This document shows positions 31,548-41,431 of a stretch of DNA of 49,918 nucleotides, piece by piece (the first letter of the stretch is position 1; each line of letters starts with the position of its first letter). The stretch lies in NCBI RefSeq assembly GCF_030653755.1, contig NZ_JAURYU010000003.1, positions 1-49,918 on the forward strand, in the 5' to 3' direction. A program made the position numbers and the translations under genes. Source of the DNA: Methylotenera sp. (GTDB lineage: Bacteria; Pseudomonadota; Gammaproteobacteria; Burkholderiales; Methylophilaceae). Under the pieces are notes generated by a model. That model was given only the letters and a program-made list of their open reading frames with translations. It was not told the origin of the DNA and searched no databases.

Positions 31548-32782
31548 CTGGAATCTTTCAAAACTGAAGCCAACGCATCTACAGATTTATAGGCATTTTC
31601 ACGAAATACTGGAATGCGATCTTGCAACAAAGACCTAGTTGCAACTTCCTCCTGAATAAGTAAATTCAATGAGTCATGCAGCGTGTCTCTTGTTACTAAT
31701 GGTGTATCTAATACAAAGCGAGTATCACCAAACAAATCTTTGTTAATACCTTTTGCTTTAACACTATATGCAATTGATATGGTAGGTACACCCGTTGAAA
31801 AGGCGCCAATAGTGGCATGCGTTCTAGCACCGATAAAAAATCGGCAATGAGATATTAAATACTTTAGCTGCGCTGCATTTAGGTTACGAGGCGCTAATTT
31901 GACACGACCGCTATACTGCGACAATTGCGCCAGTAACCCTTGCATGTATGATGAATCTGAGTTGACCGAAGAGCCATCTAATGGGTCCACGTGTGGTACC
32001 AAAAGCACAGACATATCAGTTTTGGTCACAACATCTTTAATGAAGTCCACCACATCTCGATCAAGTTGCGCCCTAGATGCCTCATCTTTTCTATATCCCC
32101 TTACCAACGGACTGACATTCAAACCCAGAATATTTGAATTATTGCCAAAGGTCAGGTCAGTAACATCAAATACTTCTGGCGACATTGTAAAAGCTGGGTC
32201 GGCAACCTGTGTAACGCCACTTACGCCTAGCCCTTGTAAATATTCATAACTCGCAGACTCGCGCACAGTGATTGCCGCATAGCGTTTTAAATGCTTAACC
32301 ATCTCACGTTCTACGGCAGGTTTAGCCGTGAAAGGGCCTACTGAGGCAGCCCATAGAATTGCAGGCTTACCTGAGTCTATAGTACGATCAACAAAATTTG
32401 CCCAAAAATACAAAGAGGCTACCCCGTAATCTAGCGAGATTACATCACCACCAGTCATAATCAGAGCATTTGACTGATCAATTAATATTTTACTATTTTG
32501 CTCAATTGGAAATTTAGGTCGGTATAACGACTCTATAGTAGGACTTACTTTACAGGCTCGTGCCCACCATTTCAGCTTGTTAGAAAATGACGGTGCGTCA
32601 ACGAATTGAATTCCAGAGGATTGGGCGTTTGGCCATTGCCTCTTATCCAATTCAATTAGATGAGATGGGCAGTAAGCTATTGAGTCTTTGAATTTAGAAT
32701 GAATCATTGTTGAGATTGATCTAACTAATGCTTCACAACCACGGTTTCCAAAATTATTTTGCCCTGCAAGAAAGATTTTCAT
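31544..32782 (-). CDS. Polysaccharide pyruvyl transferase family protein
   Basis: A 412-residue PS_pyruv_trans protein. Landmarks: MKIFLAGQNNFGNRGCEALVRSI at the N-terminus, KILIDQSNALIMTGGDVISLDYG (about 97-119), VRESASYEYLQGLGVSGVTQVADPAF (about 176-201) and FFIGARTHATIGAFSTGVPTISIAYSVKAKG (about 313-343). Members transfer a pyruvate ketal from phosphoenolpyruvate to sugars, adding negative charge to the polymer. It suggests that the exopolysaccharide here is pyruvylated. Confidence 0.9.
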   Translation of the reverse strand: MKIFLAGQNNFGNRGCEALVRSISTMIHSKFKDSIAYCPSHLIELDKRQWPNAQSSGIQFVDAPSFSNKLKWWARACKVSPTIESLYRPKFPIEQNSKILIDQSNALIMTGGDVISLDYGVASLYFWANFVDRTIDSGKPAILWAASVGPFTAKPAVEREMVKHLKRYAAITVRESASYEYLQGLGVSGVTQVADPAFTMSPEVFDVTDLTFGNNSNILGLNVSPLVRGYRKDEASRAQLDRDVVDFIKDVVTKTDMSVLLVPHVDPLDGSSVNSDSSYMQGLLAQLSQYSGRVKLAPRNLNAAQLKYLISHCRFFIGARTHATIGAFSTGVPTISIAYSVKAKGINKDLFGDTRFVLDTPLVTRDTLHDSLNLLIQEEVATRSLLQDRIPVFRENAYKSVDALASVLKDSR

Positions 32783-32793
32783 GGAATAATTAC

Positions 32794-33306
32794 CTAAATA
32801 TTTTTTGATTTTTTTGGTTTAGCTATTGCGGGCACACCAACAGCTATATAAAACGGTGGGATATCTTGTATTACAACTGCATTTGCCCCAATATCAACGT
32901 CATCCCCGACAACTACGCTCCCAAGTATTTTTGCACCTGCCCCAACATTAACTCTAGAACCCAATTTAGGTGCATCTAATGGCCGATCTAATTGACGATT
33001 TCCGATAGTGACTGCCTGTCTTATAATGCAATCATCGCCGATTTCACATGAGCCATGAATGATTATTGACCCAAAATGTTCAATAATTAATCTACGACCA
33101 ATTTTTGCTTTCGCTCCAATAAATATCCCAAAAAAAATCTCAGACAACTTAGATAAAACTGTGTGAGCTGCCCCCCAAGGCCATCTTATTAATTTAGATT
33201 CATATTTAAATCTAGCATGCCCAAATCGATAAATTTGTAGGGCCCAAAATCCTTGGGCCAACAGACCTTCTCTATATACCTTTAAATCATCGAAGAACAT
33301 TGACAT
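32794..33306 (-). CDS. Serine O-acetyltransferase-like (hexapeptide) protein
   Basis: A 170-residue left-handed beta-helix acyltransferase of the CysE-like group: IEHFGSIIIHGSCEIGDDCIIRQAVTIG (about 74-101) then KLGSRVNVGAGAKILGSVVVGDDVDIGANAVV (about 114-145) are hexapeptide repeats, with the catalytic His in the first block. In an EPS locus, such proteins acetylate sugars or nucleotide sugars rather than serine. It abuts the nitroreductase-like gene. Acceptor unknown. Confidence 0.85.
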   Translation of the reverse strand: MSMFFDDLKVYREGLLAQGFWALQIYRFGHARFKYESKLIRWPWGAAHTVLSKLSEIFFGIFIGAKAKIGRRLIIEHFGSIIIHGSCEIGDDCIIRQAVTIGNRQLDRPLDAPKLGSRVNVGAGAKILGSVVVGDDVDIGANAVVIQDIPPFYIAVGVPAIAKPKKSKNI

Positions 33307-34347
33307 TTAAAACACCTCAATCAAAACATTTTCAGTGAGCTTTCTTGGTGATCTTGGAACCAACACGTTTGGTTCAGGATTGCCAATAGCCATCAACATA
33401 ATGACTAGCTCGCTATCAGTCAAAGGCAGTATATTTCTGAGTCCTACATCTTTATCAGGGGATACACACCAATTAAGACAGCATGTCGCTAAGCCTTGGG
33501 CTGACAAGGCATACATCAAAGTCATTGAAAACAATCCGCCATCTATGTATGGCTCATGCCGTTCACTGGCATCAAAAAATGCGCCGCTATCAGAGGTAAT
33601 AACGGCTAATGTAGGTATTAGGTGCCCAAAGCCTTTATTGCCATTTTGCAAGGCAAGCAATGCATTTTTTTTACGTTCTTCTGTTACTAAATAAACGCGA
33701 CATGGTTGCCTGTTACAGGCCGATGGGCTTTGCTGTGCTAAACCAACTGCATGCTTAATTAGCTCTAGAGGGACTGCTACAGAGGTAAAAGACCGAACGC
33801 TTCTACGTATAGAAACCAACCCGTCAAACTGATGCACATTGCTTGCTATATCTCCGTTCATACTAGCAAGCAAATACGGTGTAGCAAGCAATTCAGTTCT
33901 AGCTGTATGGTTATTTAAAAATGATCGAATATGCGACAGAACTCGGTCGTCTTTGTCTAATAACTCTGATTGCAACCTTTCCATATAAGAATGCAAGGTT
34001 TCAAGGGCGCCTAAATAAACAGGGTCATTTACTGACAACCCCTTCATGTGCCATGTATTGAGCAAATTAATCACGGCTCTAGCTGGTTCTTGTCCAAAGA
34101 AGCGCTTTGGGCCAGGCATTACCAAGCCTTTTTCAATTTTATGAAACTGAAAAAGAAGCTCAGAAGTGAGTTGTAAATTAGATTGATTGCTTGAAGGCCA
34201 ATACATATTACGATGAACATTGGAGATGTCGCATAAAAAATACTTTAACAACCACAGCCGCTTAATCTGCGTTTTAACTACCTGATATGCATTCCAAACC
34301 ATTGGAAATTCGGTAAGTTTTTGCTTTAAAATTTTCCGTATAGTCAT
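33307..34347 (-). CDS. Nitroreductase-family protein in the EPS operon
   Basis: A 346-residue protein. An N-terminal about 165-residue extension (MTIRKILKQK..., helical) is followed by a flavin nitroreductase domain: SIRRSVRSFTSVAVPLELIKHAVGLAQQSPSACNRQP (about 176-212), RVYLVTEER and a later GGLFSMTLMYALSAQGLATCCLNW (about 268-291). FMN-dependent oxidoreduction is inferred. Nitroreductase-fold proteins occasionally occur in polysaccharide loci (pyruvyl or acyl modification is unproven). It overlaps nothing but lies one base from the acetyltransferase start. Confidence 0.8.
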   Translation of the reverse strand: MTIRKILKQKLTEFPMVWNAYQVVKTQIKRLWLLKYFLCDISNVHRNMYWPSSNQSNLQLTSELLFQFHKIEKGLVMPGPKRFFGQEPARAVINLLNTWHMKGLSVNDPVYLGALETLHSYMERLQSELLDKDDRVLSHIRSFLNNHTARTELLATPYLLASMNGDIASNVHQFDGLVSIRRSVRSFTSVAVPLELIKHAVGLAQQSPSACNRQPCRVYLVTEERKKNALLALQNGNKGFGHLIPTLAVITSDSGAFFDASERHEPYIDGGLFSMTLMYALSAQGLATCCLNWCVSPDKDVGLRNILPLTDSELVIMLMAIGNPEPNVLVPRSPRKLTENVLIEVF

Positions 34348-34388
34348 ATTCTAATTAAACGCTGTGAATGTTTTCATCAAGTAACGCC

Positions 34389-35933
34389 TCACCACACAAA
34401 TACTGGGCGCGGCAGTATTTTGTTAATGAGGTTGCGCTCATCATTGGTAAAGGGTTTTATTCGATAGGCTAAATAAGTAAAAACCACACCAATAATTATT
34501 AAATCTGAACATATCGCAAGTAGTTGCGGGGCTTGGAATAGTTGTTGACTTAACTCAGCTACCAGTAAAGCAACGAGGCTGAAAATAAATATCTTGCCAG
34601 TACCTAGCCAATCATTTTTTAATTTCATCCCTTTTTTATATAGCGATAAAAGCACATACCCGCACCACATCATTTCACTTATTATCAAGCCCACACAAAG
34701 GCTATAAGCACCAAATTTAGGTAAAAATGCTACCCCTGCAAAAAGTCCTAATAGTCCAAGTACAGTTCCGTACAATCCTGAGGTTCCATCTTCTAATGCC
34801 AATGTCACTAATCCCAATACTGCATGCCAAGTTTGAAATACAAGCAACACCATTAAAATAACAAGAAAGCTACCCGCATCTGGAAATTTTCCGCCAGAAA
34901 GTAGGCTCGCTAACTGATCTCCAGAGGCCAGCATGAATGCTATTAATGGAAACAAAACAAATAGATTTAGCTTAAGTACAATATTAGCCAATTGATTCAA
35001 TCGCATATTGCGATCAGCCAAATTATGAGTAGATACAAACAATGGCCTGACTAGGCCTAGCAGTAAGAATACGGGTAAATACCTTTGCAGCATTGCGCTG
35101 AAAGATGCTGCAAAACCAAAAGCACCCACTTGTAGAACGCCTGAAATTTTGGTGAGTATTAACTTGGTAGTTTCTGGGCCATAAGCTAAACCTATTAGTT
35201 GCGCCAAATAACTAGGCCCAGCAAATACCAGATACTTGTTTGGCTTTACACTTTCACCTTTCAGGCCAGGTGACTTTTTCTTTAAATTAAAACTATAAGT
35301 AAAAAGTATTAATGCTGAAGTAATGGCGCCTATACAGCTTGCTAACAATTCAACTTTCACCCAGTTGATTAGTGATATATCACCAACCACAGAGGCCATT
35401 AAAATAACCAAGCCAATTAACCGTAAGCCATTACGAATAAGTGAGGAAATTTGTGAATATTTTTGTAACAATAAAGAGTCAAACAAAATATCTAAGTATC
35501 TTGCAAAGCCTTCTGAAACAATCACCATGCCGTATAAAACAAATACCTGCTCATAGGTTTTTATGTTTAACAACGCCACGATTGGTGTAGATAACAAACC
35601 CATAATAGCAACTGCTGCTATTAATGTGAGTAAGCGCAAAGCTGATAACCTAAGTAATAAGCTATGTAATGCGGCGCCTTTGTTTTGTGACCTAAGCTCA
35701 GGTACGTATCGATACGCTGCTGCAAAAAGACCTAAATTACTTGCAAGCTGGGTTATCTCCAATACAGCAAGCAACGCAATATAAATACCGTAGTCATTAA
35801 CTGGCAAAGCTCTAACCACAAAAAGTAAAAGCGCTATGCCAATAATTGCAGTTGCACCCTTACCAAAAATAAAGTGTATTAAACTTTTTCTAACTTGGTA
35901 TGCACTATATGGATGATTAGTTTGCATCATCAC
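34389..35933 (-). CDS. Wzx-type oligosaccharide flippase
   Basis: A 514-residue MATE-like/MOP-superfamily membrane protein with about 12-14 hydrophobic segments spread over the whole length (first LIHFIFGKGATAIIGIALLLFVV, about 17-40). It would flip undecaprenyl-linked repeat units to the periplasm before polymerisation. It overlaps the upstream Wzy-like gene by four bases, supporting pairing in function. Membrane topology was judged by eye. Confidence 0.88.
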   Translation of the reverse strand: MMMQTNHPYSAYQVRKSLIHFIFGKGATAIIGIALLLFVVRALPVNDYGIYIALLAVLEITQLASNLGLFAAAYRYVPELRSQNKGAALHSLLLRLSALRLLTLIAAVAIMGLLSTPIVALLNIKTYEQVFVLYGMVIVSEGFARYLDILFDSLLLQKYSQISSLIRNGLRLIGLVILMASVVGDISLINWVKVELLASCIGAITSALILFTYSFNLKKKSPGLKGESVKPNKYLVFAGPSYLAQLIGLAYGPETTKLILTKISGVLQVGAFGFAASFSAMLQRYLPVFLLLGLVRPLFVSTHNLADRNMRLNQLANIVLKLNLFVLFPLIAFMLASGDQLASLLSGGKFPDAGSFLVILMVLLVFQTWHAVLGLVTLALEDGTSGLYGTVLGLLGLFAGVAFLPKFGAYSLCVGLIISEMMWCGYVLLSLYKKGMKLKNDWLGTGKIFIFSLVALLVAELSQQLFQAPQLLAICSDLIIIGVVFTYLAYRIKPFTNDERNLINKILPRPVFVW

Positions 35934-37438
35934 TTTCTTACTTTAGATTCAATCTTTAATTTGCTAACACTCTGTGAAACATACCCAAGAAAAAACATGA
36001 GTAGCACGCCAAGTGCAGGAACTTCTGTGACATCTTTACCATAAGGCAACATCATTAAAACCATCAATAAGCCACCAAATACGGCTTCTAATACAGCAGC
36101 CTGAAATGGTTCAATATTTAATGCTTTTGATGCCTTTAGGGCAAAATACAATGCCTTGAATATAATAAATAAGTAGCTGAACACACCAACAAGACCGATA
36201 TCCCAAAGAAAAATACTTAGCGTTGATCTGTTAATATCAAACGAATATTTACGTGCAACTTCTCCCACACCAAAAACACCAGATGAACTACTAGAGCCAG
36301 GCCCATGGCCAAATAAAGTATGCAATGGGTCACTAAAACCATTTTCTTGCCACCAATGAACGAAACTGGCCATTCTGCCAATTTCGCCAGTAACAAAGTT
36401 AATATAAGTTGGGTCAAGGCTGTACCAGAAAGCATCATTCAAAATTTCAATAACATCTAAATCAAAGCTGCCAGTTTTGCTTCGTAAAAAACTATAGAGC
36501 ACAAGCACGCCAAATGCCGAAAAAATGCTGGCTAACAGTGCTAATCCCACCTTGAATGGGCTTTTTTTAAGATAGGGAGCAAAAATTGCGGCCATACCAA
36601 GTGGTATTAGCAAAACGACCACCTTCACCTCAGCCAAGCCAATGCAAATTGCACTAATAGCAAGCACTCCAGCCAGTAGCCATTTGCTTATCAGGTTTCG
36701 TCGATAAAGTGCAACGCAAAGCACCGAGACAAAAACTAGAAACCACGCCATGGTGCCAGATGCCCCACCACCCATCGGATCTCCACCAAAGCCACCCACA
36801 ATTGCATCCCAACTTACCCCATGCAAACCACCAAGATTGCTTCTTTTAGATGCTACAAATAAATATTGATAAAGTACCAATGGTAATTGGATAAATACAA
36901 CCAAGATACAAAAACGCCATATTTTATTTAACGTATCAAGCTTTACACCGAAATAGGCAATTAAGAGAAATACACTCCACAAAAATATGTAGCTTTTAGC
37001 TGCGCGAAATGCTTGGAAAGGTTGAGATGTATTAATTAACATCGATAGCAAAACTGCGCCGATAAAAATTAATACAGGAAATACCAATGGTGGAGTAATG
37101 CTTATTCTTGAAAATTGGCTATTAGCATATATCATGGGCATTCTCAGGAAAAATAGCATCCCAAGTCCGAAAGGAATCCATACTGCCTGATTCAATCCTG
37201 CAAAATACATCGCTTGACCAACTACTAATAGGGCAATTACTGTAATACCCCATATTAAAGTCTCATTACTAAGCGCTAATAATGCAACGCCGCCTAATGC
37301 AGCAATCCACAACATATCAAACTGTTTGATACCTAGCCCAGTGATAAAACCAGTCAGGATAGAAATGGGAATTACTAAAAGCAAAAAAAATAATACCGCT
37401 TTCATTTTTGATTGATCGCTCAGAAATGATTGCATCAT
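35930..37438 (-). CDS. Wzy-type polysaccharide polymerase / O-antigen ligase family
   Basis: About 502 residues from the ATG at 37438, with AGGT five bases upstream; a start at 37462 adds eight residues but has no ribosome site. About ten to twelve membrane segments and a large periplasmic loop in the second half (about 330-410; SLDPTYINFVTGEIGRMASFVHWWQENG and LFGHGPGSSSSSGVFG) are typical of Wzy/WaaL proteins. With the flippase next door it is most likely the repeat-unit polymerase. Confidence 0.85.
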   Translation of the reverse strand: MMQSFLSDQSKMKAVLFFLLLVIPISILTGFITGLGIKQFDMLWIAALGGVALLALSNETLIWGITVIALLVVGQAMYFAGLNQAVWIPFGLGMLFFLRMPMIYANSQFSRISITPPLVFPVLIFIGAVLLSMLINTSQPFQAFRAAKSYIFLWSVFLLIAYFGVKLDTLNKIWRFCILVVFIQLPLVLYQYLFVASKRSNLGGLHGVSWDAIVGGFGGDPMGGGASGTMAWFLVFVSVLCVALYRRNLISKWLLAGVLAISAICIGLAEVKVVVLLIPLGMAAIFAPYLKKSPFKVGLALLASIFSAFGVLVLYSFLRSKTGSFDLDVIEILNDAFWYSLDPTYINFVTGEIGRMASFVHWWQENGFSDPLHTLFGHGPGSSSSSGVFGVGEVARKYSFDINRSTLSIFLWDIGLVGVFSYLFIIFKALYFALKASKALNIEPFQAAVLEAVFGGLLMVLMMLPYGKDVTEVPALGVLLMFFLGYVSQSVSKLKIESKVRK

Positions 37439-37545
37439 GAACGACCTGACATGAAAAACCATAAATAGCTAATCTGGCAGTGATTATTTATCTTGATTTT
37501 CATTATCAAATTATATTTAGATAATTTAATTAACATTGCAGCAAG

Positions 37546-38220
37546 CTAAATTCCAGCTATACGTAAACGATTGTTGATAGGCATTGAAGTGACAATTTGA
37601 TTTAAGAAATCATCTTGAAGCATGTATCCTTCAGCAGGATCGTTATTAATAGAAGAAACCCTGAACAAGAGACCATCAGGAATTTTCCCTTTAAATCCAT
37701 AACGCAGCTGCTCAAGCTTGGTTTCTTTGCCGCCTACTACGACCTTATTACCAACAGTACTCCAATAGGTAACAGGCTCTGTCCTATCACCTAAAATTGC
37801 CATCATACGTTTTACGCGAACATTTCCAACACTTGTTATCACCTCGTCATATTTTGAAGAAATAATCTGAAACCCCTGTGCTGGATAGCATACTTCAGGG
37901 TAATGTAACTGCTTAGCATCACTTTGATCTGCACCATAAGCAATAGAGAGCATAATGCGCTCACCTTTGTTATTTATGTAAGTACGTGACAAGATTTGTG
38001 TATATATTTCATCTAGCACCTGTTTTTGCTGCGGGTTGACTATTTGAGATACTCTTAACGGCTCTTCTTGCCAATCACCAAACTGCTTTGGAATGATAGT
38101 TTCAAGATCAACTGCTGGCCCCTCATCAGCAATTCTTTCTGTAGGCCTTAACGCTAGCGCTACGCCAGATGTAATAAACATAAGCACAGCTATAATAATA
38201 TTTCTAATTATGCTATTCAT
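37546..38220 (-). CDS. epsI: Exosortase B-associated protein EpsI
   Basis: A 224-residue EpsI-family protein with an N-terminal signal anchor (MNSIIRNIIIAVLMFITSGVALAL) and a periplasmic domain containing FGDWQEEPL (about 47-55), the conserved HYPEVCYPAQGFQI (about 105-118) and YWSTVGN. In exosortase A systems the EpsI domain is fused to the enzyme; here it is separate, as in exosortase B systems. ATGA overlap (four bases) with xrtB shows co-translation. Role: partner in processing or in polymer export, not fully known. Confidence 0.92.
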   Translation of the reverse strand: MNSIIRNIIIAVLMFITSGVALALRPTERIADEGPAVDLETIIPKQFGDWQEEPLRVSQIVNPQQKQVLDEIYTQILSRTYINNKGERIMLSIAYGADQSDAKQLHYPEVCYPAQGFQIISSKYDEVITSVGNVRVKRMMAILGDRTEPVTYWSTVGNKVVVGGKETKLEQLRYGFKGKIPDGLLFRVSSINNDPAEGYMLQDDFLNQIVTSMPINNRLRIAGI

Positions 38221-39125
38221 TTATTCAACACTCCGCGGTATGAGTTAACGTTGCGTCCTTGCCAATACGAAGAAACGTATTGCAAAATAGAATCAACACT
38301 CATAATCAAAATTAAGGCGACCATAAACAAGACCATTCCAGCAAATCCATGAATGAACCCCTGCCCTGCCTCATCACCGAAATGGTAAGTTACCAGCGTG
38401 AGTACAATGACGCGTATAACGTTAGCTGTAAATGAAATTGGAATTATCAATAAGGCGAGCGTAATGTTACGAAACAGCGAATCATGCTTAACCAGATTCA
38501 GATAAAGTAAACCTAACGCCTCTAAAGAGATTAGCGTATGCATACCTGCGCATGCATCTGCCACAAGCAACTGATATCGCCCTATATGCAAAATTACGCC
38601 AGCCCGTGCTATTGGATAACCTACCCAAAATAGGACATTCTCAGCTACGTAAGAAACAGCCATCTTCATTGGTAAGGTGACTGCATCAATAATAACGCCT
38701 GGCAAGGGAATCATAAAAAGTATAAAGAACAATGGAAACCACATGGCCTTGAGTACGTGCATTCCACGTGTAAGTAACAATATGCCAGCTAACACTGGAA
38801 TCTGTGACCCAATATCCAGCATAAATATATCCTGTGAACGACCTAACATATAACATAACAAGCCAAAACCAAGACTCAAGCTACCCAGTATGGGCTTGGT
38901 TTCTGCGTTAAGATTATGCTTTAAAGATTCACGGTTTTGCCAAAACAAAAACAGCACGACCATTAATACAATGGGGCCATGTGCTTGATCATCATTGTTC
39001 CAAAGGCTTTTGCTAAGCGCATAATAAGTTGGAATGTAAAGCGCGATTAAGCCAAGTAAAATTGGCCACCACTCAGATAAATTGGCTGATAGTGCATTAC
39101 GCTGTTTTAATAAAGTGCTGATCAT
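38217..39125 (-). CDS. xrtB: Exosortase B
   Basis: A 302-residue polytopic inner-membrane cysteine transpeptidase-like enzyme that cuts PEP-CTERM proteins. The catalytic set is present: Cys192 in VADACAGMHTL, Arg238 in ANVIRVIVL and His259 in GFIHGFAG. The N-terminal DDQAHGP (45-51) is also family typical. The single-domain size without fused EpsI separates it from exosortase A. Its candidate substrates in the window end at 22267, 23182 and 43935. Confidence 0.95.
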   Translation of the reverse strand: MISTLLKQRNALSANLSEWWPILLGLIALYIPTYYALSKSLWNNDDQAHGPIVLMVVLFLFWQNRESLKHNLNAETKPILGSLSLGFGLLCYMLGRSQDIFMLDIGSQIPVLAGILLLTRGMHVLKAMWFPLFFILFMIPLPGVIIDAVTLPMKMAVSYVAENVLFWVGYPIARAGVILHIGRYQLLVADACAGMHTLISLEALGLLYLNLVKHDSLFRNITLALLIIPISFTANVIRVIVLTLVTYHFGDEAGQGFIHGFAGMVLFMVALILIMSVDSILQYVSSYWQGRNVNSYRGVLNK

Positions 39126-39134
39126 ATTTGCAAC

Positions 39135-40016
39135 CTAGAAATCATTTATGACAGCACCAACCACCTGAGCACCAGTCAGAGATAATTGATCACGCATTGC
39201 AGATAAATCTGTAATGCGTGTATGGTTAAGTTTTAAAACCAACAGCGCTCCGCCACAACGCGCTACTGTAGCCTGCGCATCTGCCGTATTGGCGGCAGGT
39301 GTGCTATCTACGAGTACTACATCATATTGAGCAATAGCCTGATTCATAAAGCTAGTAAACGTTGCACGACTTAGCAGTTCTTGAGGGTTGGGCGGCAGTG
39401 TGCCAGCACCTAATACGGAAAGATCAACAAAAGCGTCAACTTTAGTAGCAATGTCAAGACTTGCACGGCCAGCAAGAATATCTGACAAACCACGATTTTC
39501 TTTTAACTTAAAAATAGTGTGCTGACTAGGGCTCCTCAAGTTAGCATCTACCAATAAGGTTTTTTCACCCAATTGAGAAAAGACAATGGCTAGATTGGCA
39601 GCAAGATAACTACTGCCTTCTTCAGCACTCGCACTTACAATGGCAATTGATTTGTAACCTTCACTGAACCATCGCATCATGAGTTGACTGCGAAGCGCGC
39701 GCAAAGTCTCTACCTGCTGTGTAAAAGGCTGGTAAGCAGCAACTAGCTTGTTGCTGTAATTGCCATGTCCTGCTTGCAGATACGGATAGTCAAATTGTAG
39801 TGCCAGCACCTGACGAATGTCTGCCTCGGTAATTAAACCAAGCTTTATTGCAGCATCTCCAAAACGTAAACCTTGCTTTTGTTGAGCCAATAATATGTTT
39901 TCAGCATCGGTTGGTGTTATTTTCCCAAGATGCAGAAGCAGCTTTCCAATTGAACTCTCGCGTGCTGGATTCATTATCACAGTGGTGTCGGACTGAACTT
40001 GCGTGTCATTTAACAT
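39135..40016 (-). CDS. epsG: EpsG, chain-length-determinant tyrosine-kinase-like protein (degenerate P-loop)
   Basis: A 293-residue cytoplasmic partner of EpsF, like a bacterial tyrosine kinase (CpsD/Wzc type). Residues 20-80 resemble the MshEN/GspE N-terminal domain (GKLLLHLGKITPTDAENILL). The P-loop ATPase follows: SASAEEGSSY at 128-137 where functional kinases have a GKS/GKT, so the Walker A lysine is absent; Walker A' reads LLVDANLR (154-161), with Asn where most have Asp; Walker B DVVLVDSTPA is present. There is no C-terminal tyrosine cluster. ATP binding and kinase activity are doubtful. Confidence 0.88.
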   Translation of the reverse strand: MLNDTQVQSDTTVIMNPARESSIGKLLLHLGKITPTDAENILLAQQKQGLRFGDAAIKLGLITEADIRQVLALQFDYPYLQAGHGNYSNKLVAAYQPFTQQVETLRALRSQLMMRWFSEGYKSIAIVSASAEEGSSYLAANLAIVFSQLGEKTLLVDANLRSPSQHTIFKLKENRGLSDILAGRASLDIATKVDAFVDLSVLGAGTLPPNPQELLSRATFTSFMNQAIAQYDVVLVDSTPAANTADAQATVARCGGALLVLKLNHTRITDLSAMRDQLSLTGAQVVGAVINDF

Positions 40017-40025
40017 ATATTTTCC

Positions 40026-41423
40026 TTAAGCCACCTTAAACAGATTGCGCGAGAGCCACATAAATTTCTTATTTTTTGCTTGGTTAACTTCAATCAAAGC
40101 AAAAACAGGTATTTGAAGTAACTCGCTGACATCCTCACGGCTTCTTACTCTTCTGTCCATCATCTCGGCTAACAATCCAAAACCAACACCAAGCATCGTG
40201 CCTAGGAAAATTGACAACAGCATATTCAACATAATCTTTGGACTTGAGTGATCTTGTGGTGGAATAGCAGGGTTTAGCACCGCGACATCAGTGTGATTCA
40301 CATTGCCTTCAAGTGTCGTCTGTGTAAGGCGCTGACTTGCTGCATCGAGTGCACGTTGTGCATTTTCCACATCACGTTGTTGCACTGCTAACTGATCACG
40401 AGATAGATTAAGTTCTAGCACTCTTGCCTTTTGTGCTGCCAATGCAGCCCTTAGCTCAGCTTCACGCTGTTGGTGAATGTGTGCTGTACCACCAATAGTT
40501 CGAGAAGCTTTACTGGTTTCTTCTAGCAACTGACTTTTAAGTTTACTTAATTCTGCGTTCGCCGATAGATAGTGTGGATGACTTAAACCCACACGCTGCG
40601 ATAATTCAGAAAGCTTAGATTCAGCCCGAACAATATCAATCTTTAAGTTCTGAACTACAGGGTTAGCGGCAACATCTGGAGAATCATCACCAGTGCCACG
40701 CGTACGCTGCTGGCGTGAATTGGCTTCATAAGCTTGTGACTGGGCCATTACTAACTGTGAAGAGAGATCATTTAGTCGGGCGCTCTCAACATCAAGATTG
40801 CCCATCACACTGGTTAATCCTTTTTCTTGCTGGTATTTAGACAGCTTGGCCTGAGCTGCTTCAAGATTTTCTCTAAGCATTCTTGTTTGCTCACCCAAGA
40901 ACTCAGATGCCTTCTGAGCAGGTTCAACTTTAAGTTCAATATTTGTTTGTTGGTACGCTTTTGCAAAAGCGTTTGCAACAATCGCAGCAAACTCTGGGTC
41001 GGATCCCCTAAAAGAAATCTCTAGCACGCTACTTTCACGAGAAGGTTTCACATTAAGATTTTGTAATAGCAAATCAGCAAACCATGCCCGAATATCACCT
41101 ACCCCTTGAGTGGCTTGATTAAATTGTTCTTTTGCTTTTTCGCTCTCTGTAAACTTAAGCTGATCTACAACTTTTATTGCTACATTTCTGCTTGTAATGA
41201 TGTCAACTTGTGTTGCCATATAGCCTGGCATCAACTGTGCAGGCAACGCCAGACCAGTGACAGGATCCATTCCTTTATAATTAAGCACCAACGATGTCGT
41301 TGCTGTATAACTCTTTGGTAGCAACAAGCTAACAATAAGCGTTGTTAATACTGTCAGGCCAAAAGCAATCAGAATAATTTTGGAGCGCGCTTTCAGGATA
41401 AGCAGAAGTTGAGTGAAATTCAT
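40026..41423 (-). CDS. epsF: EpsF, chain length determinant (Wzz-type) protein
   Basis: A 465-residue inner-membrane polysaccharide copolymerase. Membrane segments near 17-36 and 395-416 flank a periplasmic coiled-coil domain (about 100-360, with repeated heptads such as SEFLGEQTRMLRENLEAAQ). The short cytoplasmic tail ends RSREDVSELLQIPVFALIEV, where EpsG would dock. Adjacent, almost abutting, to epsG and epsE. It sets polymer chain length. Confidence 0.93.
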   Translation of the reverse strand: MNFTQLLLILKARSKIILIAFGLTVLTTLIVSLLLPKSYTATTSLVLNYKGMDPVTGLALPAQLMPGYMATQVDIITSRNVAIKVVDQLKFTESEKAKEQFNQATQGVGDIRAWFADLLLQNLNVKPSRESSVLEISFRGSDPEFAAIVANAFAKAYQQTNIELKVEPAQKASEFLGEQTRMLRENLEAAQAKLSKYQQEKGLTSVMGNLDVESARLNDLSSQLVMAQSQAYEANSRQQRTRGTGDDSPDVAANPVVQNLKIDIVRAESKLSELSQRVGLSHPHYLSANAELSKLKSQLLEETSKASRTIGGTAHIHQQREAELRAALAAQKARVLELNLSRDQLAVQQRDVENAQRALDAASQRLTQTTLEGNVNHTDVAVLNPAIPPQDHSSPKIMLNMLLSIFLGTMLGVGFGLLAEMMDRRVRSREDVSELLQIPVFALIEVNQAKNKKFMWLSRNLFKVA

Positions 41424-41431
41424 ATGGATTC

